Shown: positions 9,271-19,791, counted from the stretch's first letter. The stretch: DNA of 64,000 bases from Agaricus subrufescens (GCA_029945375.1 CM057068.1:1040233-1104232), one strand, 5' to 3'. Numbers and translations: made by a program. The notes: generated by a model from the letters alone, not told the origin.

Positions 9271-10589
9271 TGTAGAGGTAGTAAATGAAACGTTAAGGGT
9301 GTAGCTAGTTTAATAAACACACCACACTTCACTAACTAGTACTCGTAAATGCAAGTTCGTGGGGAGATGTTCAAGAGAAAAGGTTATTTCGAAGTTAAAG
9401 TTAATAAAGAAGGAATTCCAAATAAAAGAATCCTCAAACTTGTTCTAGCTACGAACGGGCCGAAGGGCTACGTGAACTTTGAACTCTAGCTACTGCGTTG
9501 TAGCCAAACTAAGTCGCACCAATGACGTTTAATGAGGAGCTGCGATGATCTAACTCGCCAGTTATCCACCGACTCCGCAATTACAACTCAAACTAGCACC
9601 GACTTACACCTCTGCTGGATATAAGCGTGCGATGGTAGCCTAGCTAGTCTCTTAAACTATCGTATCACTGTCAACCTAGTGAATTCTCTGAACGGGTAGC
9701 GTCTCCGACGTGAACTGCTGAACTAGTCTGAGTTTTTCTAGAAGCTCTCTCGCAAGCTAGTTGTTATTCACTTATTAGATCGCTACTTTACAAATCACGA
9801 TCCTCAAAGCTAGACGTGGGCCGGAGATTGCTTGCCTTTCTTGACGCTAGCTAGAGGGTTTTTATATTCACATTATGCGTACAAATATTAACAAAGTAGT
9901 TCTACTATTGCTAAGGGTATCATATGGACTGGGCTGAGGGTACGGATAGATCCTATCCGCACCAATCATCATGGTTGGAGCAGGTGCTGCCTGACGTCGC
10001 TTAGCACCTTACCCCTTCCAACTAACAATGGTAGCTAGTCCCCATTGTGCTACCCCTGGCATCCACATGGGTACGTTGTCAGGTTTCAGAATGCCGAAGG
10101 CCGCTTGGCTGAACGTTCTATCCGTTCAGATTCGTTATCGATATGTGATGAGAATCCTAATCGGTGATATGTCCGGCTAGCTAGTGGGTCCACGATAATC
10201 TGATGGGATTTCAGCTCGCTAGTTTGCGTGATAGCCGTTCCCTGTCCGAGCCGATGTCTTCTGCGGGTCAACTGCTTCGAATAGTATATCTCGGGAGGAG
10301 TGATCTGTAGTTTCGCTAAGCATAAATCGACGTTTCGTCTAGGTAGTTAGAGCGTCATCGTCGTATTTCGGCCTAATTAGTTGTCACCACCAGATCTAAT
10401 GCCTCTACTCGGATCATTCCTGGTAGCTAGTGACTATATTTGCCTTACACGGTACAGTTTTCCCGTATAAGAGTCAAGGCGGATTTATCAGACTACGAGA
10501 GATACTATTGAGGTGTCGAGAGATGGTTAGGTTCTGACCCTGCACCTTGGCTAGTGGGTGTTATACCCTTGTAAATACTAGCTAGTACA
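9271..10589 (-). repeat. 5' LTR of the Gypsy element
   Basis: On the minus strand the proposed LTR starts TGTACTAGCTAG at 10589 and ends CCTCTACA at 9271, just before the primer-binding site, giving about 1.32 kb. The TG/CA ends are as expected. The TAGCTAG heptamer occurs about ten times in it, the last only a few bases from the outer end. The partner LTR is not in the window, so the outer boundary could not be checked by comparison. ORFs in this region are short and not credible. Confidence 0.65.
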
Positions 10590-10602
10590 TTTCTACGCGT
10601 AA

Positions 10603-10941
10603 AACGGCGCGGGCCGTATCACCGCCAAACGAGAGCTCATTGAAATCTACAGCACAGTAACTGATGTGGATAATAGATATGCCCACACCTATGTCCTGCT
10701 CATCTATGACCAGCCAAAAGGGGTAGACGCCCCAACCCAAGAAGAAAAGGATCACATGGTGAAGGTCATGGGAAAGGAGAGGCAGTTGATCAAGAAGATA
10801 AGAAGGAAGTTGGAGATGATGGAAGAAGAATTGAAAGATCTCACTGAGGAGATTAACCCAAACACCCATGGATGGGCCACAAATGGAACATGGGAGAATG
10901 GATGGGAAGCACAGCCTGAAGAAAATAACCAGCAACAGTAG
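10603..10941 (+). CDS. 3' fragment of an unknown ORF, apparently cut by the Gypsy insertion
   Basis: The frame is open from just after an in-frame TAA at 10600, next to the LTR end, and reads through ITAKRELIEIYSTVTDVDN before its first ATG at 10666. It continues with a Lys/Glu-rich, probably coiled-coil segment and an Asn/Trp/Gln-rich tail ending at 10941. Coding-like sequence upstream of the ATG suggests the true 5' part lies on the far side of the insertion. The next ORF starts 118 nt downstream with its own TATA box. No domain is recognised; the pair may belong to an older repeat. Confidence 0.45.
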   Translation, partial: NGAGRITAKRELIEIYSTVTDVDNRYAHTYVLLIYDQPKGVDAPTQEEKDHMVKVMGKERQLIKKIRRKLEMMEEELKDLTEEINPNTHGWATNGTWENGWEAQPEENNQQQ

Positions 10942-10969
10942 GAGTTGCCTAACCGGGAGGAGGAAGTAG

Positions 10970-10976
10970 TATAAAA
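10970..10976 (+). promoter_or_regulatory. TATA box upstream of the 301-aa ORF
   Basis: TATAAAA lies 84 nt before the ATG at 11060. It is followed about 30 nt later by a pyrimidine-rich, CTATCA-like initiation context. No other ORF starts between them. Confidence 0.55.
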
Positions 10977-11059
10977 TCAAACTGTTTGTCACCTTTTCAC
11001 TATCAAATCTGCCCACCATTTCCTACTCAAAGTACATCCCCATCCTTGAAGCTTTAGTC

Positions 11060-11965
11060 ATGGACTCCTCCATTTTACCACACATTCATGCCCTCTTTGA
11101 TCAACGCCCCCACGAAGACTATCTCACCTCCATCTACAACATCAACAAACGTCGCACCCATCTCCTCTGCCTCCTACACTCTTTAGGATACATCCAAAAC
11201 CTAGGAAGAACTCTACATGAAACTGCCACTAACATCCACACTACTTGCCTCAATGCTGTACAACCTATCCACACCATAGTAGGACATGACGATGAACTCC
11301 ACAAAGAATTTGGCACCATCTTGAAGAACCTCGGTCACATCATCCCCATGAATATTGAATACCATGCTCACCAGATTTGTGTTGGCATCATCAATCATAT
11401 CAGCTCCCTCCCTGATGTGGGAAATGAACAAACCCAAAATGCAGCTAAACAAATGATCGAAACTTATCATAAGTTTGCCTCCACCAGACCCACCACCCCT
11501 GACCCCATCAAAGAACCAGAAGAACCACTCCCTGTCCCCAACTACACCACTGTCATGCACGATCACACAGACAAAGACTCCAACAAAGAAAACCAACTCC
11601 CGGTACCAACCAAACAAACCAAAGTTAGCAACATCTCTGATCCCAACATCTTAGATGAAATCATCAAGTTGAAGACGTATCTTCGAAACATTCCCCCTTT
11701 CCCCAAACCAGTCGAATTCGCACTCCCTTTCAATTACACCTTTGCCCACACTGGAGACATCAAGCACCGACCCACCTACTGGGCAGTCGTTTTATCAGCC
11801 CTGATGATGAACTTTGGAACAGAGGACAAATACAAGGGGATACAACTTCACTTTGTCAAAGCAGGCAACAACAATGCCCCCCACTTCATCAGTTTCAACA
11901 AAACTACCAACAAGTGGATGATCACCAATAAGAAGGCCAAGCTATTCATTGATCTCACTGATTGA
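11060..11965 (+). CDS. Unknown 301-residue protein, repeat-associated
   Basis: A single uninterrupted ORF begins at an ATG behind a good TATA box and ends in TGA. The N-terminal 150 residues are His- and Thr-rich and probably helical (INKRRTHLLCLLHSLGYIQN). The middle is Pro- and Asp-rich. The C-terminal 90 residues look like a folded domain (PTYWAVVLSALMMNFG, then WMITNKKAKLFIDLTD). No signal peptide or membrane segment is seen, and no family is recognised. It lies between the Gypsy LTR and a decayed Copia element, so a gag-like or other transposon protein is possible, but there is no zinc knuckle or DSG motif to support that. Confidence 0.5.
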   Translation: MDSSILPHIHALFDQRPHEDYLTSIYNINKRRTHLLCLLHSLGYIQNLGRTLHETATNIHTTCLNAVQPIHTIVGHDDELHKEFGTILKNLGHIIPMNIEYHAHQICVGIINHISSLPDVGNEQTQNAAKQMIETYHKFASTRPTTPDPIKEPEEPLPVPNYTTVMHDHTDKDSNKENQLPVPTKQTKVSNISDPNILDEIIKLKTYLRNIPPFPKPVEFALPFNYTFAHTGDIKHRPTYWAVVLSALMMNFGTEDKYKGIQLHFVKAGNNNAPHFISFNKTTNKWMITNKKAKLFIDLTD

Positions 11966-12294
11966 TGCTTCTTGCCACTCGAAGCCTAAACAGAGGGTGA
12001 TGTTACAATCTATTTCTGCTATCATCCCCCTGACCCAGGACCATATGCTACTTCCCTGTTTGTGTACTTGTCTCCCATGTTTACTCAGCACTGTTCCCAT
12101 TGTTAGTCAGACACCTCGGGTATACTTACTCAGCCCGACTTTCTCTTTCTATTATTAGGTAGTTGACTCTTCTATAAGTAGTGTAGTTATACTCTGTATT
12201 TCCTTATGCTTTACCAACTTGCTATATTCCCTTATCACTCTCAAGTCTTTGCCTCAAGTTGCAACCTGAGCTAATCGCTATAAGGTCATAACAG
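11966..12294. other. AT-rich spacer before the Copia relic
   Basis: No coding frame is supported. The stretch ends in a pyrimidine-rich segment with short tracts such as TATAAG around 12173, and could be a remnant of an LTR. It does not match the Copia 3' LTR at 16478, so I do not call it the 5' LTR. Confidence 0.35.
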
Positions 12295-12738
12295 TTGGAT
12301 CCTCATCTTTGCACTGGCAGGGTCACACCTTACCAGGAGGCCAAGCTGAAAGCCCTACTTGCGTGGGACAAATGCTTGGGAGATAGGGTTCTTAACACAC
12401 CAGCCACCAAACAATTATTTGAAGAAGCATGTGAAGGTGAACCCAAATCTCCAGTTGATCATACGATTGATGACTTCAGATTGATGGAAGTTCATGAGGA
12501 GGCACAAGGCCTCATTACAAGATTCAATGATGATGCTGTCTCCATTGGAGATGAAGAAGATGAGTATGATGGAAAGATGGATATGAAGGAAGGGTTGTAT
12601 GCACAAGTGTCCCCATCCTCTTCACATTCCTCTACTAATCACACATTTCAGATCTTACATGAGTCCTGAGTTGCAAGCATGGGTCAATGCCCCCATCAAC
12701 CCTGAGGACATCCTGGATAAGAGTCAGTTGACATACAT

Positions 12739-13347
12739 TTGAAGGATCAAATAGATACTCTCCCCATGTATTATAGTCCACTTTGTAATATTTATGTGAT
12801 GGAATCAAGTGCTAGAGGCACTCTTCTCAATGATCTGACTCCCTTGTGTGAACCTCTCTTCATAAGTTTGACTACTAAAACAAACCAGTATCTGACTAAG
12901 TGGATGATTGACTCAGGAGTGTCTGCTCACTTTACCAGAAACTTGGGAGATTTCACATCTATCCAAATGAGTTTCTTCAGAATCATGCATACTGCTTCTT
13001 TTCCCCAACAAATTAAGGGTCAAGGCACAGTGTTTATAGAACACATAGTCATCAATCCAACAACAGGTGCCAAGTCCACTCATGTGATGAAACTCTGGCC
13101 CGTTTTCTATATCAAAGGTACTCAAATGAGACTCATCTTGGCCAGCCAGTTATTGCGCTCTGGCCTGAGATTAGAAGCCAATGCAAAGATGCATACCTTT
13201 CAAGATAAAGACAATCGTGCTGTCATGACTGGTATCTTGGGACATTACCAAAATATCCCAGCAGTCCTTACAAAAATTATCAAGAGACACCCAAAAGAGT
13301 TTGCAAAAGCACTCCAGCCCACTGATTATCTTACTTGGCATCATTGA
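12739..13347 (+). pseudogene. Copia protease relic
   Basis: The translation contains KWMIDSGVSAHFTRN, the DSG active site of Copia aspartic proteases with the usual Trp before it. It ends at DYLTWHH followed by TGA, where functional relatives read Arg-Leu-Gly-His-Pro. That is the start of the gag-pre-integrase/HHCC region. Upstream the frame is interrupted, and no start codon of a full polyprotein remains. Confidence 0.75.
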
Positions 13348-14047
13348 TTAGGACATCCTTCTGATTTGTACTAAATTGATTCTGTGAGGAAACTCTTGGA
13401 GTACCTAGAATCTTGATTCCGAAATCGAAAGTGGTTTGCAATGGTTGTGTTAAGGGTAAATTAACCCAAAAACAATTCCCACCATCTGAAAGCCATGCTA
13501 AAAAGATTCTTGAACTGGTTCATTCTGACCTGTTCAAATTACCTGTGATATCTTATCATCGCCATAAATGGGTCATGATTATAATGGATGACTATTCTGG
13601 TCTTGCATTAATTGTAATGATTTCCAAGAAAAGCAATGCTCCGATTCAGATGAAAAACATCTTGACTTCCTTGGCTAATTCTACTGGCCAGAAAGTCATG
13701 TGACTATAGGAGAAGAATACACTAGTGGAATTCTAAAAGAATACTTAGACACAAATGGTGTTCAGTATGAAATGTCATCACCCCACATTCACCAACAGAA
13801 TGGCTGTGCAGAAAGACTCAATAGAATGTTGCACGAGAAATTGCAAGCAATATGGTTGCAGGCCTGCCTCCCAGATTCTTATTGGGGATTCTCTATGCCC
13901 TATGTGGTACATCTCTATAACCACTGTCCAATGCAATGTCTGAGATGGAAAACAACATACAAAGCTTTCTATGGAAAGAAAGCAGATTTGTCCATAATCC
14001 AAGTATTTGGTTGCAGTGCACACATGTTTTTACCAGATGAGATTTGA
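13348..14047 (+). pseudogene. Copia integrase relic
   Basis: LGHPS after the TGA and VVCNGCVKGKLTQKQF form the HHCC zinc finger. ELVHSDLFKLPV carries the first catalytic Asp, and HQQNGCAERLNRMLHE carries the catalytic Glu. The second Asp (usually SDNG-Glu-Tyr) is destroyed at about 13700 by stops and a frame change. A further stop follows MFLPDEI at 14045. It is non-functional. Confidence 0.75.
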
Positions 14048-15055
14048 AAGATCAAACTCTCTGCATGTTCTGAACTTATGATATTTGTTGGCTATGACAG
14101 CACAAATTATTAGTTCATGAGACACTTGAACAACAACTCTGTATTCATGTCTCCCCGCGCCATATTCAATGAGAATTACTTTCCCAAGTGTTCTTCATCA
14201 AAACCAAGTAACCTCAATAAGGAAATTAGAGATGAAATTACCAGGGATTTATCCCCTGACAAACCAAGTGATGAAACTCTAGACCTCCCTGGTCCTTCAC
14301 ATCCTCATGACCCTCTGGGCCCTCTACCCACAGCTCCACCACAACCTCCTCATAATCTGCTGGACCTCCCAGTCCACCAAGTCCACCTAGTCCACTGCCT
14401 GGTCATTCTAGACCGCAGCAATTCCCTCCCAAGGGAAGACCTCGTTGGAACAATGGTAAAAGGCATGTGGATTCTCTGCCTGATGAATCTGAAAAACAAC
14501 CCCTCTGTCGCTTGGAAAGAGAATCTCAATTTCCTAACCGACTGGATAATGTCTACAGCAATAAACTGCCAAGTAAGATTCTCAGAGATTATGAGAAACA
14601 ACCCTTCTTACCTGATATGGAAGAATGGATCAGAAATAAGGTTCCTCCTAGATCTGATCACCAGAATGTCAGACTTCCTAATGATGATGTCACTGCTCAT
14701 CATGAAGAAATTCACTGACACTTTGACAAAGCCCAACAAAGGGCTGAAGAATGGGAAAGAAGACATGGCACTGAAATACCTCCTGTACCTTTTGGTCCAT
14801 GTCCCACTCTAATTAAGGAGGAGAGTGACGATGATCAAATGGAGGATATTCAAGTTCTTCTCAGAGAAGGAGGAGCAAGGTTAAACAACTTTCTCTTTGA
14901 ACTTGCAAATAATATCCAAACTCCAGTCTAATTTAAGGACTTATCACAATTGCCTGCAGAAACATGCAAAAAATGGATTGATGCTTGTTTAGAGGAGCTA
15001 AAAGCCTTGCAAAATAGAGGTGTCTATGAATTAGTAGATCTCCTGAAAGGTTGAC
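14048..15055 (+). pseudogene. Copia linker region relic between integrase and RT
   Basis: FVGYD (after the stop at 14045-14047) and RAIFNENYFP belong to the normal segment following the integrase core. The rest is a Pro-rich, then acidic, linker broken by frame changes at about 14470 and 14815. It holds no catalytic motif. Confidence 0.55.
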
Positions 15056-15705
15056 GAGCCATTAAAAATAGATGGGTGTTTAATGAAAAGAGTGATGGTC
15101 GCCTTTGGGCTCAATTGGTTGCCAAAGGGTTCTCCCAAGTTGAAGGGATTGATTATAATGAACTCTTTTCTCCAGTTGTCCACTACAAAACTGCTCAACT
15201 TCTTTTTGGCATTGTTGCCATGGAAGATTGGGATATGATCAGTGTTGATATAAAAACCACCTATCTTTATGGCAAACTGGATGAAGAAAGTTATATGTTG
15301 CAACCAGAAGAATTTTCCATCCCAGGGAAAGAAAATAAGGTCTGGAGACTACACCATGCACTTTATGGTCTTAAACAAGCTGGATTAAGCTGGTGGAAAG
15401 AACTCACCACTAGCATGACCGAAATCAGATTCACGTGTTGCAAATCCAATGCAGGTGTATATTTTTACCAACATCTGAAAACTCACAAACTTGTTGTCAC
15501 TGTAGTTTACATTGATGACATAGCCTTTTTAGGCAAATGGAATTCTAAGTTCCTCAAAGAGTTGAAGCAGAAATTCTGTACTAAATGGGGATGTTGTGAT
15601 CAAGGCAAAATGACTGAATTCCTCGGGATGCAAATCTCTAGAGACCAAAAATGTCAGAAGGTTTTCCTGCACCAACAGAAGTACCTCCAAAAAGTCTTAG
15701 ATTGA
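15056..15705 (+). pseudogene. Copia reverse transcriptase (RVT_2) relic
   Basis: The segment begins after a TGA with RAIKNRWVFNEK, the usual start of RVT_2. It contains LVAKGFSQVEGIDYNELFSPV, DIKTTYLYGKLDEE, LHHALYGLKQAGLSWW and the catalytic YIDDIAFLG. It ends at KVLD followed by TGA, another Arg-to-stop position. Within this stretch the frame is intact. Confidence 0.8.
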
Positions 15706-16461
15706 TTCAGAATCAAATCTGGATCTGAAGAAACACCATTACTGAAAGGTTTTGTGTTTACTACATCTGACAAAGTACCAAAACCTGAGTTCAGGACAAA
15801 ATACCAGCAACTAGTTGGATCCTTGATGTATCTTATGATCAGATCTCGACCAGACATTGCATTTGTGGTTGTTAAACTTTCGCAACAGATGGTTGAACCT
15901 ACTAAGGAACATTACTCCACTGGAATGCATTTGCTATGGTATCTTAACAGTACCAAGAATCTCGTTCTTGAGTTTGATGGTTACTTGAACAATGGTATTA
16001 TTGCCTACTCTGACTCCGATTGGGCTTCTGATCCACAAGATCAGAAATCTATTACCAGAAACTTTTGTACACTCACTGCTGGTCCAGTATTGTGGCTGAG
16101 TCGTAAACAAAAAACTGTTGCACTATCATTGATGGAAGCCAAATATATGGCTCTCTCTGATTGTTCTTGACAACTGGTCTGGATGTCCCAACTTCTCTCT
16201 GACATTGGTTTTGACTTCGACCTACCACTTCTATATGGTGATAATTTAGGGAGTCTATTTTGGTCTACCTCCAAAGTTCAGGACAAGTGATCTAAACATA
16301 TCAACATCCAATATCATTATATCCGAGACCTTCTCAAAGCAAAGCAGATTAACATTGACTGGGTTGACAGCAATGATAATCCTGCTGACATTATGACAAA
16401 AATTTTAGAAAAAGTCAAATTTGCAAAGCTCTGCCCTATGCTAGGATTGTGTGAACAGTAG
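15706..16461 (+). pseudogene. Copia RNase H relic
   Basis: The translation has YQQLVGSLMYLMIRSRPDIA and HLLWYLNSTKNLVLEF. AYSDSDWASDPQDQKSITR and ALSLMEAKYMALSDCS are the RNase H acidic motifs. TGA codons interrupt it after DCS (before QLVW) and before SKHIN, both normally Arg. It ends at LGLCEQ with TAG at 16459-16461, a few bases before the purine tract. Confidence 0.8.
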
Positions 16462-16468
16462 TCTACTC

Positions 16469-16477
16469 AAGGAGGAG
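16469..16477 (+). other. Polypurine tract of the Copia element
   Basis: AAGGAGGAG immediately precedes the TG of the LTR and is the plus-strand primer site of LTR elements. Confidence 0.65.
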
Positions 16478-16839
16478 TGTTGACAAAATACCTTGAGTTA
16501 TACACTTGGTATGACGTGTATGAGCAACTACTGTGCAATATGCACTATGCTACACCTTTTCAATTGTTTTATGCATGTTTACTACAGACTTCTTCTGCGG
16601 ACTCCTGTTTTACATACTTGTATGTTTCACAATATCCTTTACAACTATGAGGTTCTTTGTTGAGTATATAAACCCTACATGTATTCCATAGAATATCAAG
16701 TTCCAGTTCTATCTCTCTTTGCTCTTACAAGCTCTACCAAGCTCTACTCTACACCTTATCCACCTCAAGTTCTCTTGCTGTACAAGATCTGTGGTAGGTA
16801 CAACAAGTTCAAGCTGATTGTGGAGTGTGTCATCTTGCA
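16478..16839 (+). repeat. Copia 3' LTR
   Basis: It starts TGTTGACAAAATACC right after the polypurine tract and contains a TATATAAA box near 16665. It probably ends at …CATCTTGCA (16839). The following TGGTGTCATAGTACTG looks like a mutated primer-binding site, which would mean a second truncated copy once lay to the right. The end is inferred, because no second LTR is available for comparison. Confidence 0.55.
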
Positions 16840-18364
16840 GTGGTGTCATAGTACTGTCAATCATAGAGATTTTTGAGTGAAGGATGTTGGGCTAGATGTT
16901 GTTTTACCCTTGGCAGCCACATACATATATATACATCTGAGAACTACATTACTGTATCCTTATGACTGTAGGTTCACTGTCACTTATGTAATCATGACAG
17001 CTGTCAACCAGTTCCTAGTTCACGGCTCATGAAAATTGTTGACATCATGTTCACTAAGCTGGCTCGGAAATATTGTTGACATCATGTTCATTAAGCACAG
17101 CCATCCCCCCCACCTTCCCCAGTGACACTGACCAGAGGATCAGTAAAGTCTATTAGGCTTGAATGGCGTTTGTTGCTGTAATATTTAAATAACTGGCCAA
17201 AATTTTTTTTATTTCTTGAACATTTCCTATTTAAGATATATGTTTTTCCATTTTTGGATATGCCTGGGCCAATTGGATCTAAGTTCACACACGTGTTGAC
17301 ATGTTGACATGAGCTAAATCAAGTTCACAAATCAGGCTGTTGACTGTTGATGTGAACCTAAGGTTGTAAGGATACAGTACATCTGATTATAAAAGGCTGT
17401 GTCTATGCATGACAATCACGACGCAATCTCTGCCAATGGACTTGATGGAGGATAAAGCCAATATCAGACAGTGGTGCCACTTAGTTGTGCAAGAATATGT
17501 CCTAATTTGTGTGTAAAGCATTGGTACCCAGCAGGCCATTAGCCTAATTTGCACCTTTTTAAAATACCAACACCTACTTTCCATAGTTCTATCTCTCAGA
17601 GACAAGGACCAATAACCAGGTGAGGATACAAAGGTACACACTTGGGGTGACTCAATTGCATTCTCCGCTCCGACCTGGGGGAGATTGAAGAGAACTTCCA
17701 CTTGCACTATGCTACTGTGTTTGAGATTGCTCCAACTACACCAAACTTCACTAGCCAAGGTTCCCTTTGATTCCCACTGTGCAGGGAATAGGTAGCATAT
17801 ATTCTTTGATTAGACTAGACAGAAAGAAAGTGTTAACTATGCGCTATCACTGTCATCAGCATCATCACAGTCCTAGCCCATCAGACAAGAATGCCTCTAT
17901 GATTTATTAGTAAGGAATTTTCATTGCTTGATAATCAGCTGTACACCGCTTCAGAAAACAGCAATCAAAGTGGTAAGTAATCCTCAAGGACATCTCCATC
18001 CTCAACCTATCTTAAAATGAGTGCTGCTTCTGGTCTTGAAACAGAGCATCCAGACAATCCAGATCAGAATAAATCAACAGAGGAAGCCAAGCTACCACCT
18101 TTAATCAGTTCATACAATTCCGACTGCTCATGCACTGGCCATGGTACTTACTAGTACTGTTAATCTACATCAGATTATCTACCTTTGGTCCTTGGAGGTT
18201 CTCATTGGCATGCGTATCAATCACTGAAGAATATAGTCATCTTGTAAGTCACCTCAGTTGACCCATCACACCTCTCTGCGAACTCAATTGCAGTGGTGAC
18301 TTGTATAGCAATTTCTATGCAACCATATCATGGGTTTGTCGTTGCGTATGACCCAAACAAGTAA
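16840..18364. other. Repeat-derived or intergenic DNA without a supported gene
   Basis: No frame shows family motifs. A short direct repeat of ATTGTTGACATCATGTTCA lies at about 17035 and 17074, and GTTGACAT also recurs at about 17295-17310. A possible short frame at 18017 (MSAASGLETEHPDN) has no supporting features. The DNA between the Copia LTR and the GDSL relic may include further LTR-element debris. Confidence 0.4.
17035..17095 (+). repeat. Two-copy direct repeat of about 24 bp
   Basis: The sequence ATTGTTGACATCATGTTCA followed by C/T and TAAGC occurs twice, 40 bp apart, differing at one position. It shares TGTTGACA with the Copia LTR terminus, suggesting derivation from LTR ends. Confidence 0.5.
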
Positions 18365-19119
18365 CTAACTGACCATCAAATGCTCCACAGGTTGACCACC
18401 TGCAACAACTACTTCTGCAACCATCAAAGGTACACAATTGAGCTGTATCTGGAGCCACTGCCAGTCTTCATTTGGATGGCAAAATCAGGTATTTTTTTGG
18501 GGGAACTCCCAGACTCAGACACCCACAAGTTGAGCCTGCCACTGGAACCAGACGAGACAACATATTGTACGATATTTTCCCAGCGTTCAGTTGCTTTGAA
18601 AGCAGTGTTCATGCTGCCCAGCAGTTATTTATCTAGGTATCAATGATTGTGGAGCTAGAGGAGATGATGCACTTGACAACATCACTACAAAATTATTTGA
18701 TACAGTTGGCAACTTGTATGTCAAGGCTAAAGCATGAAATTTCGTGCTGATTGACGTTCTTCCTTTTCAACATACCCAAATGAGTATGTCCCCTACATTG
18801 ATTCTCACATTTCCCTGTCCTGAAGTCTTTCCAGTGCTCAAGATGGGATGGAGTAAACGAGTTCAAAATAACGTGAGAGTATGGAATGAACATTTGCGGA
18901 ACAAAGCAACTAGATTTCAGTCCTGTGCAGACAATTCAACATTGCTTCTTTTTTCCTCACACGCAATTTTCAAGGATTTGTTAGGTGAACTGTCAGAGTA
19001 CAGGTTTGTTGAAGAGGATTGCAAGATGTCTGAAGGAGCTATATAGTTTGATGGTCTGCATCCAATGTCAAAGGTTCATGAAGCTTTGGCGAAACAAATC
19101 TACTTGTCTATATTTTAAT
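18365..19119 (+). pseudogene. Decayed GDSL/SGNH esterase copy (CE16-like)
   Basis: In shifting frames the plus strand encodes DSDTHKLSLPLEPDETT, LGINDCGARGDDALDN (block III Asn), KA-stop-NFVLIDVLPFQ and FDGLHPMSKVHEALAKQIY, the catalytic DGLHP block. The stop after KA is a TGA where the second copy at 28.0 kb reads CGA (KARNFVLIE). A further TAG follows GAI at 19044-19046. The block I GDS segment is missing. It is a relative of the intact esterase at 22.2-23.3 kb, and its near-identical partner is the inverted fragment at 27.8-28.4 kb. Confidence 0.8.
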
Positions 19120-19791
19120 AGAAATAATACTCAGTGATACCACAATGTCGTGTTGATCACTATATTTACCTAATAGAAATAATACTGAACTACTGTAAGT
19201 ATAACGAAGATGTGAAAGAGTATTTTACTCACCTCAGTGATACGACGATGTCATGTTGATCACTGAGGTGTTCGGGTGGCTTTTAGTGCCTGATATACCC
19301 GGCATGCTCGGCTACGTCTCAACTGTACAGTTATTCAAATAAAAGGAATAAAGGTGAAATGGGGAATTGAAAGTAAAAGGAATTTCAAACGAAAAGTTGT
19401 TCTAGTTACAATGGCCGTTTATAGAAAATAGAAAGGGTCATCAAGACCAAATATAGAAAGTTAAAGATGAAGTAGATATGCCGAAGTACTCACAATATAT
19501 TTGATCACCAGGACGAGCTGAATTAATGATATACAGTTACGATTCCGAAAAACTATCTCTAGACATTCACGGTGGACGTCATGATCAGTATGTTTGACCA
19601 CCCACATAAGCAATAGCTGAAATGAGAGAACAGTTATTACAGAGTTCAGCGAGAGATCTAAACGCGCCACAGTGTAACTCCGAACTATTCCTAGAATACT
19701 CAAGTCTGAACGAGATGAGCTTGTGATCAATCAAAATCAGCAAAAGAAGGGATGCTCACTAGCAAGTCTAATACTCTGACTAGATCCAACA
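19120..19791. other. Intergenic region with internal repeat and a small ORF
   Basis: CTCAGTGATAC followed by ATGTC and TGTTGATCACT occurs at about 19130 and 19233, and AATAGAAATAATACT at about 19118 and 19172. The minus strand from 19730 to 19461 has an 89-codon frame. Its VHRECLEIVFRNRNC stretch reappears as VHRELLEIAFRNRSC near 27680, so the segment is part of the duplicated block. Whether it is coding is unclear. Confidence 0.45.

Larger units (their letters stand above)
1..10589 (-). mobile_element. Ty3/Gypsy LTR retrotransposon, left end outside the window
   Basis: Read on the minus strand the order is LTR (10589-9271), primer-binding site, gag, protease, then pol with RT, RNase H and integrase in Ty3/Gypsy order. 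These coding frames have no internal stops, so the copy looks young. No match to the right LTR start (TGTAGAGGTAGT) is seen in 1-2330, so the 3' LTR must lie left of the window and the element exceeds 10.6 kb. The stretch between pol and the missing LTR carries plus-strand genes antisense to pol. The heptamer TAGCTAG/CTAGCTA occurs at roughly 28 places by eye from the left part to the very end of the LTR and is rare outside. The right boundary is inferred from the terminal TGTA on the minus strand and from the end of heptamer enrichment. Confidence 0.88.
12295..16839 (+). mobile_element. Decayed Ty1/Copia retrotransposon with 3' LTR
   Basis: Reading left to right one finds protease, gag-pre-integrase, integrase, RVT_2 reverse transcriptase and RNase H in Copia order, then a purine tract and a TG-starting LTR. 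The frame is broken by many stops and a few frameshifts. Several stops are TGA where conserved Arg is expected (CGA to TGA). No gag and no matching 5' LTR are recognisable, so the left part is deleted or replaced. The piece at 12295-12669 is an ORF of unknown origin with an acidic tail and may be the remains of gag. Confidence 0.85.

Noticed and set aside
11966..12294. Possible 5' LTR of the Copia element
   Set aside because: The stretch does not share its start, end or TATA region with the LTR at 16478-16839.
18017..18151. Short plus frame beginning MSAASGLETEHPDN as the N-terminus of the GDSL relic
   Set aside because: It has no block I GDS motif and no splice link to the later exons; the homology with the second copy starts only near 18365.
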